Below, in pieces: positions 20,751 through 29,410 of a stretch of DNA of 64,000 bases; the stretch's first letter is position 1; every line of letters starts with the position of its first letter. Location: assembly GCF_018736045.1 (NCBI RefSeq), contig NZ_CP076133.1, forward strand, positions 558,001 through 622,000, given 5' to 3'. Below the pieces are notes generated by a model. It did no database searches and was not told the origin of the DNA. It saw only the letters and a program-made list of their open reading frames with translations. The position numbers and the translations under genes were made by a program. This DNA is from Flammeovirga yaeyamensis (GTDB lineage Bacteria > Bacteroidota > Bacteroidia > Cytophagales > Flammeovirgaceae).

Positions 20751-23700
20751 ATGAACATGAAATGCAAATTAACTTTCGTCTTATTATTACTTATGTCCTT
20801 GTGCTCGTATGCACAGGAACCTGTAACGATTACCTATAATTTTCAATATGGATTTAAAGCATCAACTACTGGTGTAGACGATAATGTTTTATATCCTCAA
20901 CGTGCAATTGTAGGAGGATCTAGACTAGAAAATCAAGGTATTGTTGATAATATGGCGGTCACAAAGATTGTCAACAACAATGCGACAAACTATAATAATA
21001 CCTTTTTCCGATTTGATATTTATACTGGTAAAGGAACTCAGTTTAAAATCAATAAAGTTAGAGTAATTCAGAAATCGGAGCACGCAGGAGATCCTGATGC
21101 TATAGCTGAAGGAGGAAGTGGTAATACCTATCTTTTTAGAGTGGGTACACAATTAAATGGTGAGTCAATCTCGAATTCTGATCCGGAACAATCATCAGAG
21201 AATCTTTTATTTTCTGATGTGTTAGAAGAAACAGAATATACTCCAGGCGCAGCATATAGCTCAGTGAAAAATGGAGAATATGTATCGGTTTATCTAACAG
21301 GTAGAGGAGAACGTGTAGGTGGAACCGCAATCCCTGATGAAGACGGTGGAGGAGTTCACGAAGACGATATCTTCGATTGGACAGTAGACGAAGTGATTAT
21401 CGAAGGTGAATATGTAGCGGGTCTTTCGATTCCAACTTTCGAAGTGGATTATGCTTTAGACGATAGAGACATGACAGCTGTATCCACTCACGCTGCTGTA
21501 AGTGCCACAGAAATGATAAGACAAGGCGGTGAATCTCAGTGGAAACAAGACAGAACTTTTAGTATCCGTTTAGCCAGTAATACTAATAATTTAGGATTTG
21601 GTAATGTTGGTTTTATCTATGATATGAATGTCGCCGATGGTTATAAGGCAATGATCAATAATTACGAATTGAAATTTGCCGGTTCGGGTGAATACGGTCA
21701 ATCAAGAGTATATAGAACGTCGATTTATCATGATAAAAGTAGAGATGGCTCAGGTACAAGAGTAGATTTTTATAATGCTGATGTTTTAGCAGGTGTCGAA
21801 AAATATGGTGATAATATCAAAGACATCGATTATATGTCGGCTTTCTTTACAGACAATCTGACTTTTGATGGAGATTATTCATTTATGATCGGCTTAAACA
21901 GAACAGGTAAAACTGATAATGTTCAGCTTAGAGAATATTTCACTTTCGACCATGTTACAATTCGTGGTACGGCCATTCCAGAAAATGCCGATGCACTGTA
22001 TCAAGAAATTTTGGTAGGTCAGGATTTATTTGTGAATGCAGTAATTGGAAGCGGAGCGGACGAGTATTTACAAGAAATTGTCAATCGTTACAAAGACGAG
22101 CTTCAAATTGCTGTAGATGTAGCTTTCGATGAGTCGAAAACTTCAGATGAATTAAATGCCAAGTTCACTTATGTAGAATGGTTGAACGAGCATTTTAGAA
22201 ACAACACCAATAGCAGAAGCAATGTTGCTCCAGTGGTATCAGATAAGAGTATTGAAACCTCTAAAAACGGTGCGGCTCAGTTTACTTTAGAAGGAACAGA
22301 TGCAGATGATGATTTATTGAAATTCGAAATCAAAACGCAACCTCAACACGGTAGTGTTTCTAAGATTGATGGCGCATATTACTACACTCCAAATGCGGAA
22401 TATGTAGGAAATGATTCTTTTACTTATGTAGCCAACGATGCTCGTGAGGATTCTAATGAAGGTACTGTTTCTGTAACTGTAATTAATGATGGAAATACAG
22501 CTCCTGTAGCTAAAGAACAAGACCTAGAAATTATGTCTGGAGAATCGTTAGCTATCACTTTAGAAGCAACAGATGAAGACGGAGATGCACTTACTTATTT
22601 TGTAGAAGATCAACCTTCAAACGGTCAGTTAACCGGTACTCCTCCCAATGTAACGTATGTATCAAATGCTGGTTTCGAAGGAGAAGATAGCTTTACTTTT
22701 AAAGCATTTGATGGTAGTGCTTTCAGTAATATTGCAACAGTAAAAATTACGGTAACGCCTATTCCAAATAATCCACCAGTGGCTCAAGATCAAACAGTAG
22801 AAGTGATGACTACCAAACAAGTGGATATCGTTCTTACAGCCACAGATGCTGACAATGATGAGTTAACTTTTGAGTTGGTGGATGGACCATCTAATGGTAT
22901 TTTATCAGGTGATATTCCTAACCTAACATATACTCCAAATGCAGCATTTTTAGGAGAAGATACCTTCACTTTCAAAGCATTTGATGGTAAAGACTACAGT
23001 AACACAGCAACAATTACCGTAAATGTTATTGAGTTTGTCAATACCAAGCCAGTGGCAGAAAATCAAGATTTCTTGATCAATCAGAGTCAGAAAGTAGAGT
23101 TTACTCTAACAGCTACCGACGAAGATAATGATCCGATTACATTCAGAATTGTAGCTCAACCTGAAAACGGTGTAATTGAAGGAGATATTCCAAACTTGAG
23201 TTATACACCAAACTTTGGTTTCCATGGGGAAGATAAACTTTCTTTTGTAGCCAATGATGGAACAGATGATAGTGAAGTGGCATATATCACATTTAATGTT
23301 AGAGATATTGGTGAGGGTGGATCTGATAATACTGCTCCAACCGTAGAAAATATATCGGTTTCAGTTGAGAATACGGAGTCTATATTAATTGAATTATTAG
23401 GTACAGATGAAGATAATGATCTATTAGCCTACCATGTGATAAAAACGGTAGAAAACGGTCGTTTGGATCAATTTGATAACCACATGGAATACTATCCAAA
23501 TGCTGGTTTTGAAGGAGAAGATACCTTTACTTACACAGCAAATGATGGAGAACTAGAAAGTAATATTGGTACAGTAACAATTACAATAACCAATGGTCAG
23601 ATTACCGGAATCCAAGATCAATTAGCGAGTGTGATTGATATGAAAGTAATGTCCTCTAAGGTAGTATTACAAGATAAATCTCAAACCAATCAAACAGTAA

Positions 23701-23867
23701 GTTTGGGTATATATCAGTTAGAAGGTAAACAATTGATAAATAAAGAAATACAACTGTCCGCAAATGCAGTAGAAACTGTCCAATACCAATTTGAGAAGAG
23801 TAAAGTGTATATCTTAAAACTAAATACAACAAGAGGTCAAATGACTAGAAAAGTGATCTTTAACTAA
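20751..23867 (+). CDS. secreted multi-domain protein with five Ig-like repeats and a T9SS tail
   Basis: 1038 residues, 12 bp after the GH51-like gene. A signal peptide (ending CSYAQ) is followed by two beta-rich N-terminal modules (about 24-220 and 225-410, ending VIIEGEY and VTIRGTA), a short helical linker (about 415-485), five tandem Ig-like repeats of about 90 residues (492-946), and a C-terminal segment like a degenerate T9SS sorting domain (ending MTRKVIFN). The repeats have the APV..., DEDGDALTY, NGxLxG and YxPNxxFxGEDxFTF pattern of Big_9/cadherin-like domains. No catalytic motif is recognised. A surface-exposed glycan-binding or scaffold role, co-expressed with the preceding enzyme, is inferred. 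Confidence 0.72.
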   Translation: MNMKCKLTFVLLLLMSLCSYAQEPVTITYNFQYGFKASTTGVDDNVLYPQRAIVGGSRLENQGIVDNMAVTKIVNNNATNYNNTFFRFDIYTGKGTQFKINKVRVIQKSEHAGDPDAIAEGGSGNTYLFRVGTQLNGESISNSDPEQSSENLLFSDVLEETEYTPGAAYSSVKNGEYVSVYLTGRGERVGGTAIPDEDGGGVHEDDIFDWTVDEVIIEGEYVAGLSIPTFEVDYALDDRDMTAVSTHAAVSATEMIRQGGESQWKQDRTFSIRLASNTNNLGFGNVGFIYDMNVADGYKAMINNYELKFAGSGEYGQSRVYRTSIYHDKSRDGSGTRVDFYNADVLAGVEKYGDNIKDIDYMSAFFTDNLTFDGDYSFMIGLNRTGKTDNVQLREYFTFDHVTIRGTAIPENADALYQEILVGQDLFVNAVIGSGADEYLQEIVNRYKDELQIAVDVAFDESKTSDELNAKFTYVEWLNEHFRNNTNSRSNVAPVVSDKSIETSKNGAAQFTLEGTDADDDLLKFEIKTQPQHGSVSKIDGAYYYTPNAEYVGNDSFTYVANDAREDSNEGTVSVTVINDGNTAPVAKEQDLEIMSGESLAITLEATDEDGDALTYFVEDQPSNGQLTGTPPNVTYVSNAGFEGEDSFTFKAFDGSAFSNIATVKITVTPIPNNPPVAQDQTVEVMTTKQVDIVLTATDADNDELTFELVDGPSNGILSGDIPNLTYTPNAAFLGEDTFTFKAFDGKDYSNTATITVNVIEFVNTKPVAENQDFLINQSQKVEFTLTATDEDNDPITFRIVAQPENGVIEGDIPNLSYTPNFGFHGEDKLSFVANDGTDDSEVAYITFNVRDIGEGGSDNTAPTVENISVSVENTESILIELLGTDEDNDLLAYHVIKTVENGRLDQFDNHMEYYPNAGFEGEDTFTYTANDGELESNIGTVTITITNGQITGIQDQLASVIDMKVMSSKVVLQDKSQTNQTVSLGIYQLEGKQLINKEIQLSANAVETVQYQFEKSKVYILKLNTTRGQMTRKVIFN
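22226..23595 (+). repeat. five tandem about 270-bp repeats coding Ig-like (Big_9-type) domains
   Basis: Repeat units begin near 22226, 22500, 22768, 23040 and 23326. Each encodes TAPV/PPVA-type starts and a YTPNAxFxGEDTFTF-type end. The units diverge in sequence, so they are old repeats rather than a recent expansion. Asp-rich loops (DEDGDAL, DADNDEL, DEDNDP) suggest calcium binding. Confidence 0.8.
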
Positions 23868-23882
23868 CTGTCTTTATTGATA

Positions 23883-23919
23883 GGTGTTGGGGGAGTTTAT
23901 TTTAGACTTTCCCAACACC
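23883..23919 (+). other. intergenic stem-loop
   Basis: GGTGTTGGG (23883-23891) pairs with CCCAACACC (23911-23919) in the 92-bp gap before the third sulfatase. It is followed by a run of A, not T, so on the + strand it looks like a processing or stability hairpin; read on the minus strand it would precede no gene. It is the second such hairpin in this operon. Confidence 0.5.
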
Positions 23920-23959
23920 AAAAAAAACATTCAAATTATAACTATTAAATAAACTACTT

Positions 23960-25342
23960 ATGAAGCTACTCAACGTACTTCTATTCCTTCTATTCACTAC
24001 TTCTTTGTTTGCTCAGAAAAATGTCGTTCAAATTATAGTCGACGATTTAGGGTGGACTGATTTAGGTTGTTACGGAAGTGATTATTACGAAACGCCATCG
24101 ATTGATGCTTTGGCGGATAAGTCAATTAAATTTACAAATTCTTATGCTTCTTGTAATGTTTGTTCACCGACGAGGGCAAGCATAGTGACTGGAAAATATC
24201 CGGCATCTTTAAACCTAACCGATTGGATTGAAGGCTGGAAGTATCCAAAAGCTAAATTTTTACCACCGGAATGGACCATGTATTTGGATCCTAGCATTCC
24301 AACGATTGGACAAATTTTTAAGGAAAATGGGTACAAAACGGCTCATTTTGGAAAATGGCACTTAGGGGAAGCAGAAAAATACTGGCCGGAAAATCATGGA
24401 TTTGACGAGAACCATGGTGGATGGAGAAAAGGTGCTCCCAACAAAAATAAAAAAGCAGGAAGCAATGGCTACTTTGCTCCATATGGCAACCCTAGATTGG
24501 AAGACGGACCTGAAGGAGAATACCTTACCGAGCGTATAGCATCGGATGTTTGTCAGTTTCTTGAAGCGAATAAAGACACTACTTTCTTTGTGAACCTGTG
24601 GTTTTACAATGTGCACACACCACTTCAGGCAAAACAAGAAAAAGTCGATCGTTATCAACAAAAGGAAAAAGGGGAACATCATCATAATGCAACTTATGCA
24701 GCCATGGTAGAACATGTGGATGATGCGACAGGAGTTGTCTTGACAAAATTGGATGAACTTGGATTGATGGAAAATACCATCATCATCTTTAGTTCTGATA
24801 ATGGTGGTTTGCATGGAAAGAAAAAGCGACCGGTGACATCAAATTACCCGTTGAGAGGTGGAAAAGGAATGATCTACGAAGGAGGGATCCGTATTCCTAC
24901 AATGATTTATCACCCACAACATAATGCACGAATCGAATCAACATCGATATCAAGTATTGATTATTTACCTACATTGGTAGATTTGGCTGGTGTGAATGTC
25001 AATAAAAAAATAAGGAAAGATTGGGATGGTACTTCTCTTGCAAATCTGGTCACAAATGAAAAAGAAGTAGATCGACCATTGTTCTGGCATTATCCTCATT
25101 ATCACCAACAAGGGGCGGTGCCTCATACGGCTATACTTGATGGAGATTGGAAGCTAATTCATAATATCGAATTGGATAAGTATGAGCTTTACAATGTGAA
25201 GGAGGATATATCAGAAAAAAATAATTGTATCGATTCTCATCAAGGAGTCTATAAGAAACTATTGAAAAAAATGGAGGCATGGAAAAAGGAAGTCAACGCA
25301 CAAATGCCTGTCCATAATCCTAACTATCAACCATCAAAATAA
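23960..25342 (+). CDS. sulfatase (S1 family), secreted
   Basis: 460 residues, signal peptide ending LFAQ (about 19). It has the metal-binding VDDLGW, the maturation motif C68-S-P-T-R (so threonine in place of serine at the fourth position), GKWHLGE and SSDNGG. Motifs and length match the arylsulfatase A-like S1 enzymes. It lies downstream of the T9SS protein and 6 bp before a small helical protein gene. It desulfates an oligosaccharide, most likely in the periplasm; the sulfate position is unknown. Confidence 0.93.
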   Translation: MKLLNVLLFLLFTTSLFAQKNVVQIIVDDLGWTDLGCYGSDYYETPSIDALADKSIKFTNSYASCNVCSPTRASIVTGKYPASLNLTDWIEGWKYPKAKFLPPEWTMYLDPSIPTIGQIFKENGYKTAHFGKWHLGEAEKYWPENHGFDENHGGWRKGAPNKNKKAGSNGYFAPYGNPRLEDGPEGEYLTERIASDVCQFLEANKDTTFFVNLWFYNVHTPLQAKQEKVDRYQQKEKGEHHHNATYAAMVEHVDDATGVVLTKLDELGLMENTIIIFSSDNGGLHGKKKRPVTSNYPLRGGKGMIYEGGIRIPTMIYHPQHNARIESTSISSIDYLPTLVDLAGVNVNKKIRKDWDGTSLANLVTNEKEVDRPLFWHYPHYHQQGAVPHTAILDGDWKLIHNIELDKYELYNVKEDISEKNNCIDSHQGVYKKLLKKMEAWKKEVNAQMPVHNPNYQPSK

Positions 25343-25348
25343 TCAAAA

Positions 25349-26032
25349 ATGAGAAAGCTAATTCTATTTTTATTGTTAAGTATTCCTATGACAATCACAT
25401 CCTTGTTTGCACAAACTGAATCTTATGAAAAAATCACAAAGAATGAGAAAGAGGGGATAGAAAAGAGTGTAGATAAAATGAGTGAAGTGTTGGGGCTGAG
25501 TTCAAAACAAGTGAGACAAATGAAGGAAATTCGTCTTTCCCTTTTAAAGGATCAGAAGGTAAATATTCATTTTTATGGAAAGGGGAGTGAACAATATAAA
25601 AAGCGATATGATCAGTTTTTTAAAGAGAGAGGGGAGATTCTAACTTCTACACAGATTATTGATTGGAAAGCACATCAGAGTGCGAATAAGGAGATTCGAA
25701 AATATAAGCAGCATATTAAAATTACAAAACATCAACACTTTGAGTTACAGAAAACATTATCTGAACTATTCAAGACTTTGGAATATGCAGCTCAAGATAC
25801 ATCTCTGACTTTGGATCAAGATGCAGTAATTAAAAAGCGGGCTTATCAGAGATTTTGGGCAGATAAGAAAGAGATTTTGAGTAAAAACCAAAGTAAAACT
25901 CTTAGAGAACAATGGGAGGAAAGTCAGAAAAATAAAACAGATCAACAATCTAGAGAGAGTAGGTATTTGTATATCAACTCTTTTGAAAGCGAGCCTACTT
26001 TATTGGAGGCATATACCGAAGAAAAAGAATGA
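25349..26032 (+). CDS. small periplasmic helical protein of unknown function
   Basis: 227 residues with a signal peptide (ending SLFAQ, about 22). The mature part is strongly alpha-helical and rich in Lys, Glu and Gln. It includes two similar helical hairpins, around LGLSSKQVRQMKEIR and ILTSTQIIDWKAHQ, reminiscent of the LTxxQ segments of Spy/CpxP-type periplasmic chaperones. The similarity is only of pattern. It starts 6 bp after a sulfatase and ends 19 bp before a hydrolase-like lipoprotein, so it is co-transcribed. A chaperone or accessory role for the secreted enzymes is speculation. Confidence 0.6.
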   Translation: MRKLILFLLLSIPMTITSLFAQTESYEKITKNEKEGIEKSVDKMSEVLGLSSKQVRQMKEIRLSLLKDQKVNIHFYGKGSEQYKKRYDQFFKERGEILTSTQIIDWKAHQSANKEIRKYKQHIKITKHQHFELQKTLSELFKTLEYAAQDTSLTLDQDAVIKKRAYQRFWADKKEILSKNQSKTLREQWEESQKNKTDQQSRESRYLYINSFESEPTLLEAYTEEKE

Positions 26033-26051
26033 TTATCCTATTTAAACAAGT

Positions 26052-26975
26052 ATGAAGATGATAAAAAAATCACTATTGATGTGTGTACTACTTTCTATTT
26101 TTTGTGGTTGCGTTACAACTACAAAAAGTAACGACGAAACACCAACACGAAAGAAGAAATACAAAGGCAATCTAGAGTTAGTAATTGCGGATGTAAAGCA
26201 AATGCAGATCCATAATAAATTGAAGGATTCGACTCAGGTGGATCACCTTTTGGATGGATTTGAGAAGATGAAAGTGGATGGCGTACGTATCACTATTTTC
26301 GGAGATGGAGTCAATCCCAATCCCGAACTTTTTGATTACCTCTACAAAGAATCAAGAAAAAGAGGCTTTAAGATTTTTGCCAATCCTGCTTTGTGGGAAG
26401 GTGCAAGACGTATCGTGAATAAAATCAACAAAGGAAAAGATACCGGTAAAGAGGTATTGGGTGATATGGAAGCGACTCAGGTATTGGTCGATAGAATCAT
26501 TGCTTTTTCAAAGGAATATCCTTCAGAATGGATTTGTCCGTTTAATGAAGACGGCCACCCTGGAAAATATTGGACGGCAGAACAAATAAGCGAGACGTAC
26601 AAACGTATCTATGGTAAATTGGGGAATGCCACTTTGGTGGGTCCTTGTACCTGGGGTATTGGTTCTGGTACTAAGATTTTAAATCAGACAGATATCAAAC
26701 AGTATATTTCTATAGCCACTTCTCATAACTTAGGTTTTGAACATAAGAAATGGGAGAAGTTCATCGCTTCAGCGGATGGAATGAAAGTATGGGATTCGGA
26801 AACCAACATGAATAAAAAGTACGAAGATCGTGCAATTCGTATCGAAGCGGCCATAGATGCAGGTGTAAACGGTTTGGTGCTTTACGATTGTTGGAAAGGA
26901 GTGGATCTATCCAACGGTAATTTAAATACTGAAGGGGAAAGATGGGTGAGTAAATACTTGGCAGAGGAGCAGTAA
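26052..26975 (+). CDS. compact clan GH-A-like hydrolase, lipoprotein (family not assigned)
   Basis: 307 residues with a lipobox (FCGC, Cys20). The remainder reads as a short (beta/alpha)8 barrel: MKVDGVRITIFGDG (strand 2), GFKIFANPALW (strand 3), WICPFNEDG with Glu166 (strand 4, position of a clan-A acid/base), TLVGPCTWG, KVWDSETNMN with Glu250 (strand 7, position of a nucleophile) and GLVLYDCW (strand 8). These features suggest a retaining glycoside hydrolase. I cannot place it in a known GH family, and it is shorter than most. It is the last gene before a strong terminator. Assignment rests on motif layout only. Confidence 0.6.
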   Translation: MKMIKKSLLMCVLLSIFCGCVTTTKSNDETPTRKKKYKGNLELVIADVKQMQIHNKLKDSTQVDHLLDGFEKMKVDGVRITIFGDGVNPNPELFDYLYKESRKRGFKIFANPALWEGARRIVNKINKGKDTGKEVLGDMEATQVLVDRIIAFSKEYPSEWICPFNEDGHPGKYWTAEQISETYKRIYGKLGNATLVGPCTWGIGSGTKILNQTDIKQYISIATSHNLGFEHKKWEKFIASADGMKVWDSETNMNKKYEDRAIRIEAAIDAGVNGLVLYDCWKGVDLSNGNLNTEGERWVSKYLAEEQ

Positions 26976-26995
26976 TTAGCAAAATGTATAAAGAG

Positions 26996-27041
26996 AAAAA
27001 GGAGAAAGGGAGATGATTTTATGACCACTTTCTCCTTTTTT
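26996..27041 (+). terminator. intrinsic terminator of the GH2-to-hydrolase operon
   Basis: AAAAAGGAGAAAG (26996-27008) pairs with CTTTCTCCTTTTT (27028-27040), followed by further T. Strong Rho-independent terminator. Confidence 0.8.
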
Positions 27042-27090
27042 ATAAAAAAGCAGTCAGTGTTATCAGATTATAACTAACTAATACGAACAA

Positions 27091-28545
27091 ATGAAACATC
27101 AACTCTACATATTACTTATAGTATTTGGATTCCTTGCTGGTTCATGTACCCAAAATAAAACATCTCCAAAGCAACCCAATATTGTATTTGTGTTTGCAGA
27201 CGATCAAAGGGAAGGAACTATCAATCATTTAGGGAATAAAGAAATCATCACTCCTAATTTAGATCGATTAGCTGAGGAAGGAATGAGCTTTTCTAATACC
27301 TATATTATGGGGTCGTTTTCTGGGGCTGTTTGTCAGCCAAGTCGAGCGATGTTGCTTACCGGAAAAAAGCTAAACAACCTTACAAAATACGGTGCAATTT
27401 TGCCGGAGGAGGATATCCTTTTAGGAGAAACGTTGCAATCGGCGGGTTATAATTGTTTTGGTATTGGAAAATACCATAATGATCCAGCTTCTTATGTTCG
27501 TGGTTTTAACGAGGGACAAGACGTGTATTTTGGCGGTATGTTCGACCAATGGAATGTTCCTTTGCATAGTCGAGAAGGAGCGAAGGATTTTAAGAAATTT
27601 GACCGACCAGTATTAAAGAATTATCGTAAGTCGAATAAACTATCTTATGAGCAAGGAGAATACGTTTATGGAGGAAAACACAGTGCTGATATTTTTACGG
27701 AAGGCACTATTGAGTACATCAAAAACTATGATTCGGAGAAACCGTTTTTTGTCTATACTTCGTTCATGACACCTCATGATCCACGATCGACTCACCAACG
27801 TTATTTCGATATGTATGATACGGCCAATATCAGTTTACCTGAAAACTTTTTACCGGAACATCCTTTCAATAATGGTGAATTAAGAATTAGAGACGAAAAG
27901 ACCGCTGGTTTTCCAAGAAAGGCATCAGAGATTAAAGAACATATCCGTGACTACTATGCCTTAATTACACATAATGATGAAAAACTGGGACAGATTGTCC
28001 AAGCCTTAAAAGAGAAAGGAGTATATGATAATACCATCATTATTTATTCTGGAGATAATGGCTTGGCCATAGGACAACATGGTCTTATGGGGAAACAAAA
28101 CTTATACGAACACAGTACTAACGTGCCTCTGATTATCGCTGGAGGGAACATCAAAAAGAATGTGCGAACGCAAGCAATGGTTTACCTAACCGATTTATAT
28201 CCTACAATTTGTGAGATGGTGGGCATTAATATTCCTCAATCTGTGGAAGGAATCAGTTTTCAATCTGTTTTAGAGAATAATGAAAACGAGCATCGACCTT
28301 ATATTTTTACCTCTTATCGTACCTCTCAAAGAGCCATAAGAAATCTACAATATAAACTGATAAAATACCATGTAAAAGGAGAGCCAAAAATAGAACAACT
28401 TTTTGATTTGGAGAACGATCCTTATGAGACAAAAAATCTGTGTGGAGATCAGGAATATGCAAAAGTATACGAAGAATTGAATACTGCATTCGACAAAGCG
28501 TTAATCGAATTTGAAGACAATATTTGGGACCAAGAAAATCATTAA
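27091..28545 (+). CDS. sulfatase (S1 family), lipoprotein
   Basis: 484 residues with a lipobox (AGSC, Cys19). It has FADDQ metal ligands, the maturation motif C81-Q-P-S-R, and GDNGLAIGQHGLMGK near the active site. The usual GKWHxG is GKYHNDP, which places it in a different subgroup from the neighbouring sulfatases. It starts a new unit after the terminator and is followed 3 bp later by an esterase gene. Desulfation of a cell-surface or periplasmic oligosaccharide is inferred. Confidence 0.92.
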   Translation: MKHQLYILLIVFGFLAGSCTQNKTSPKQPNIVFVFADDQREGTINHLGNKEIITPNLDRLAEEGMSFSNTYIMGSFSGAVCQPSRAMLLTGKKLNNLTKYGAILPEEDILLGETLQSAGYNCFGIGKYHNDPASYVRGFNEGQDVYFGGMFDQWNVPLHSREGAKDFKKFDRPVLKNYRKSNKLSYEQGEYVYGGKHSADIFTEGTIEYIKNYDSEKPFFVYTSFMTPHDPRSTHQRYFDMYDTANISLPENFLPEHPFNNGELRIRDEKTAGFPRKASEIKEHIRDYYALITHNDEKLGQIVQALKEKGVYDNTIIIYSGDNGLAIGQHGLMGKQNLYEHSTNVPLIIAGGNIKKNVRTQAMVYLTDLYPTICEMVGINIPQSVEGISFQSVLENNENEHRPYIFTSYRTSQRAIRNLQYKLIKYHVKGEPKIEQLFDLENDPYETKNLCGDQEYAKVYEELNTAFDKALIEFEDNIWDQENH

Positions 28546-28548
28546 ATC

Positions 28549-29376
28549 ATGAAACATTTTATACTGTTATTATTGGGATTACTTGTGCTGGAGATCACTT
28601 TCGCACAAGAGAAAATCGTATATAAAAATATCGATTCATTGGATCTTCATTTAGAAGTTTATCGTCCGGAAAATATGGAGAAAGGCAAAACATATCCTGC
28701 CATGATCTTTTATTTTGGAGGAGGATGGAATACAGGGTCAACAAATCAGTTTATCCCACATGCAACACATTATGTCGAAAAAGGAATCATCTGTTTTTTG
28801 GTGGATTATAGGGTAGCCAAAAGAAATAATACAACACCTTTTCAAGCTTTAAGTGATGCGAAATCTGCTATCAGATACATTCGAAAAAATGCAGATAATT
28901 TACAAGTCGATCCAACAAAAATTATTGCTTCTGGAGGATCTGCAGGTGGACATTTAGCCGCAGCAACAGCCATAATCGAAGGGTATAATGATGTTGCTGA
29001 CGATCTATCGTACAGTTGTCGACCAAACGCTTTAGTCCTATTTAATCCAGTAATTGATAACGGACCTGGAGGTTATGGTTTTGGAAGAGTAGGAATGGCT
29101 TATAAAAGTTTTTCGCCACTTCATAACATTGTAGCAGGGGCTCCTCCAACAATTATTCTGATTGGAGATAAAGACCATTTAATACCTGTAACGACAGTGG
29201 AGTACTACCAACACATCATGAAAAAAGTAAAAAGCAGATGTGATCTAAAAATATATGAAGGAGGAAAGCATGGTTTCTTTAACTACAATAAAAAGAAGAT
29301 GACTTTCTATAATAGTACTATAAAAGACAGTGATGATTTTTTACAATCATTGGGGTATTTTGATCAAGTAAAATAA
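28549..29376 (+). CDS. alpha/beta-hydrolase esterase (carbohydrate-esterase-like), secreted
   Basis: 275 residues with a signal peptide (ending ITFAQ, about 20). Alpha/beta-hydrolase fold of the BD-FAE/acetylxylan-esterase-like type: oxyanion loop YFGGGW, nucleophile elbow GGSAGG, acid Asp in IGDKDHLIP and His in GGKHGFF. It probably removes acetyl or other acyl groups from glycan fragments. It begins 3 bp after a sulfatase and precedes a fucosidase by 34 bp, which fits stepwise trimming of side groups. The acyl group is unknown. Confidence 0.83.
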   Translation: MKHFILLLLGLLVLEITFAQEKIVYKNIDSLDLHLEVYRPENMEKGKTYPAMIFYFGGGWNTGSTNQFIPHATHYVEKGIICFLVDYRVAKRNNTTPFQALSDAKSAIRYIRKNADNLQVDPTKIIASGGSAGGHLAAATAIIEGYNDVADDLSYSCRPNALVLFNPVIDNGPGGYGFGRVGMAYKSFSPLHNIVAGAPPTIILIGDKDHLIPVTTVEYYQHIMKKVKSRCDLKIYEGGKHGFFNYNKKKMTFYNSTIKDSDDFLQSLGYFDQVK

Positions 29377-29410
29377 GGTATAAAACTAACAAATAATAAA
29401 ACCGATTAGT

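Noticed and set aside
20751-23867. Reading the repetitive gene as a CRISPR-like or satellite repeat
   Set aside because: The repeats are about 270 bp, divergent, in frame, and code for Ig-like domains.
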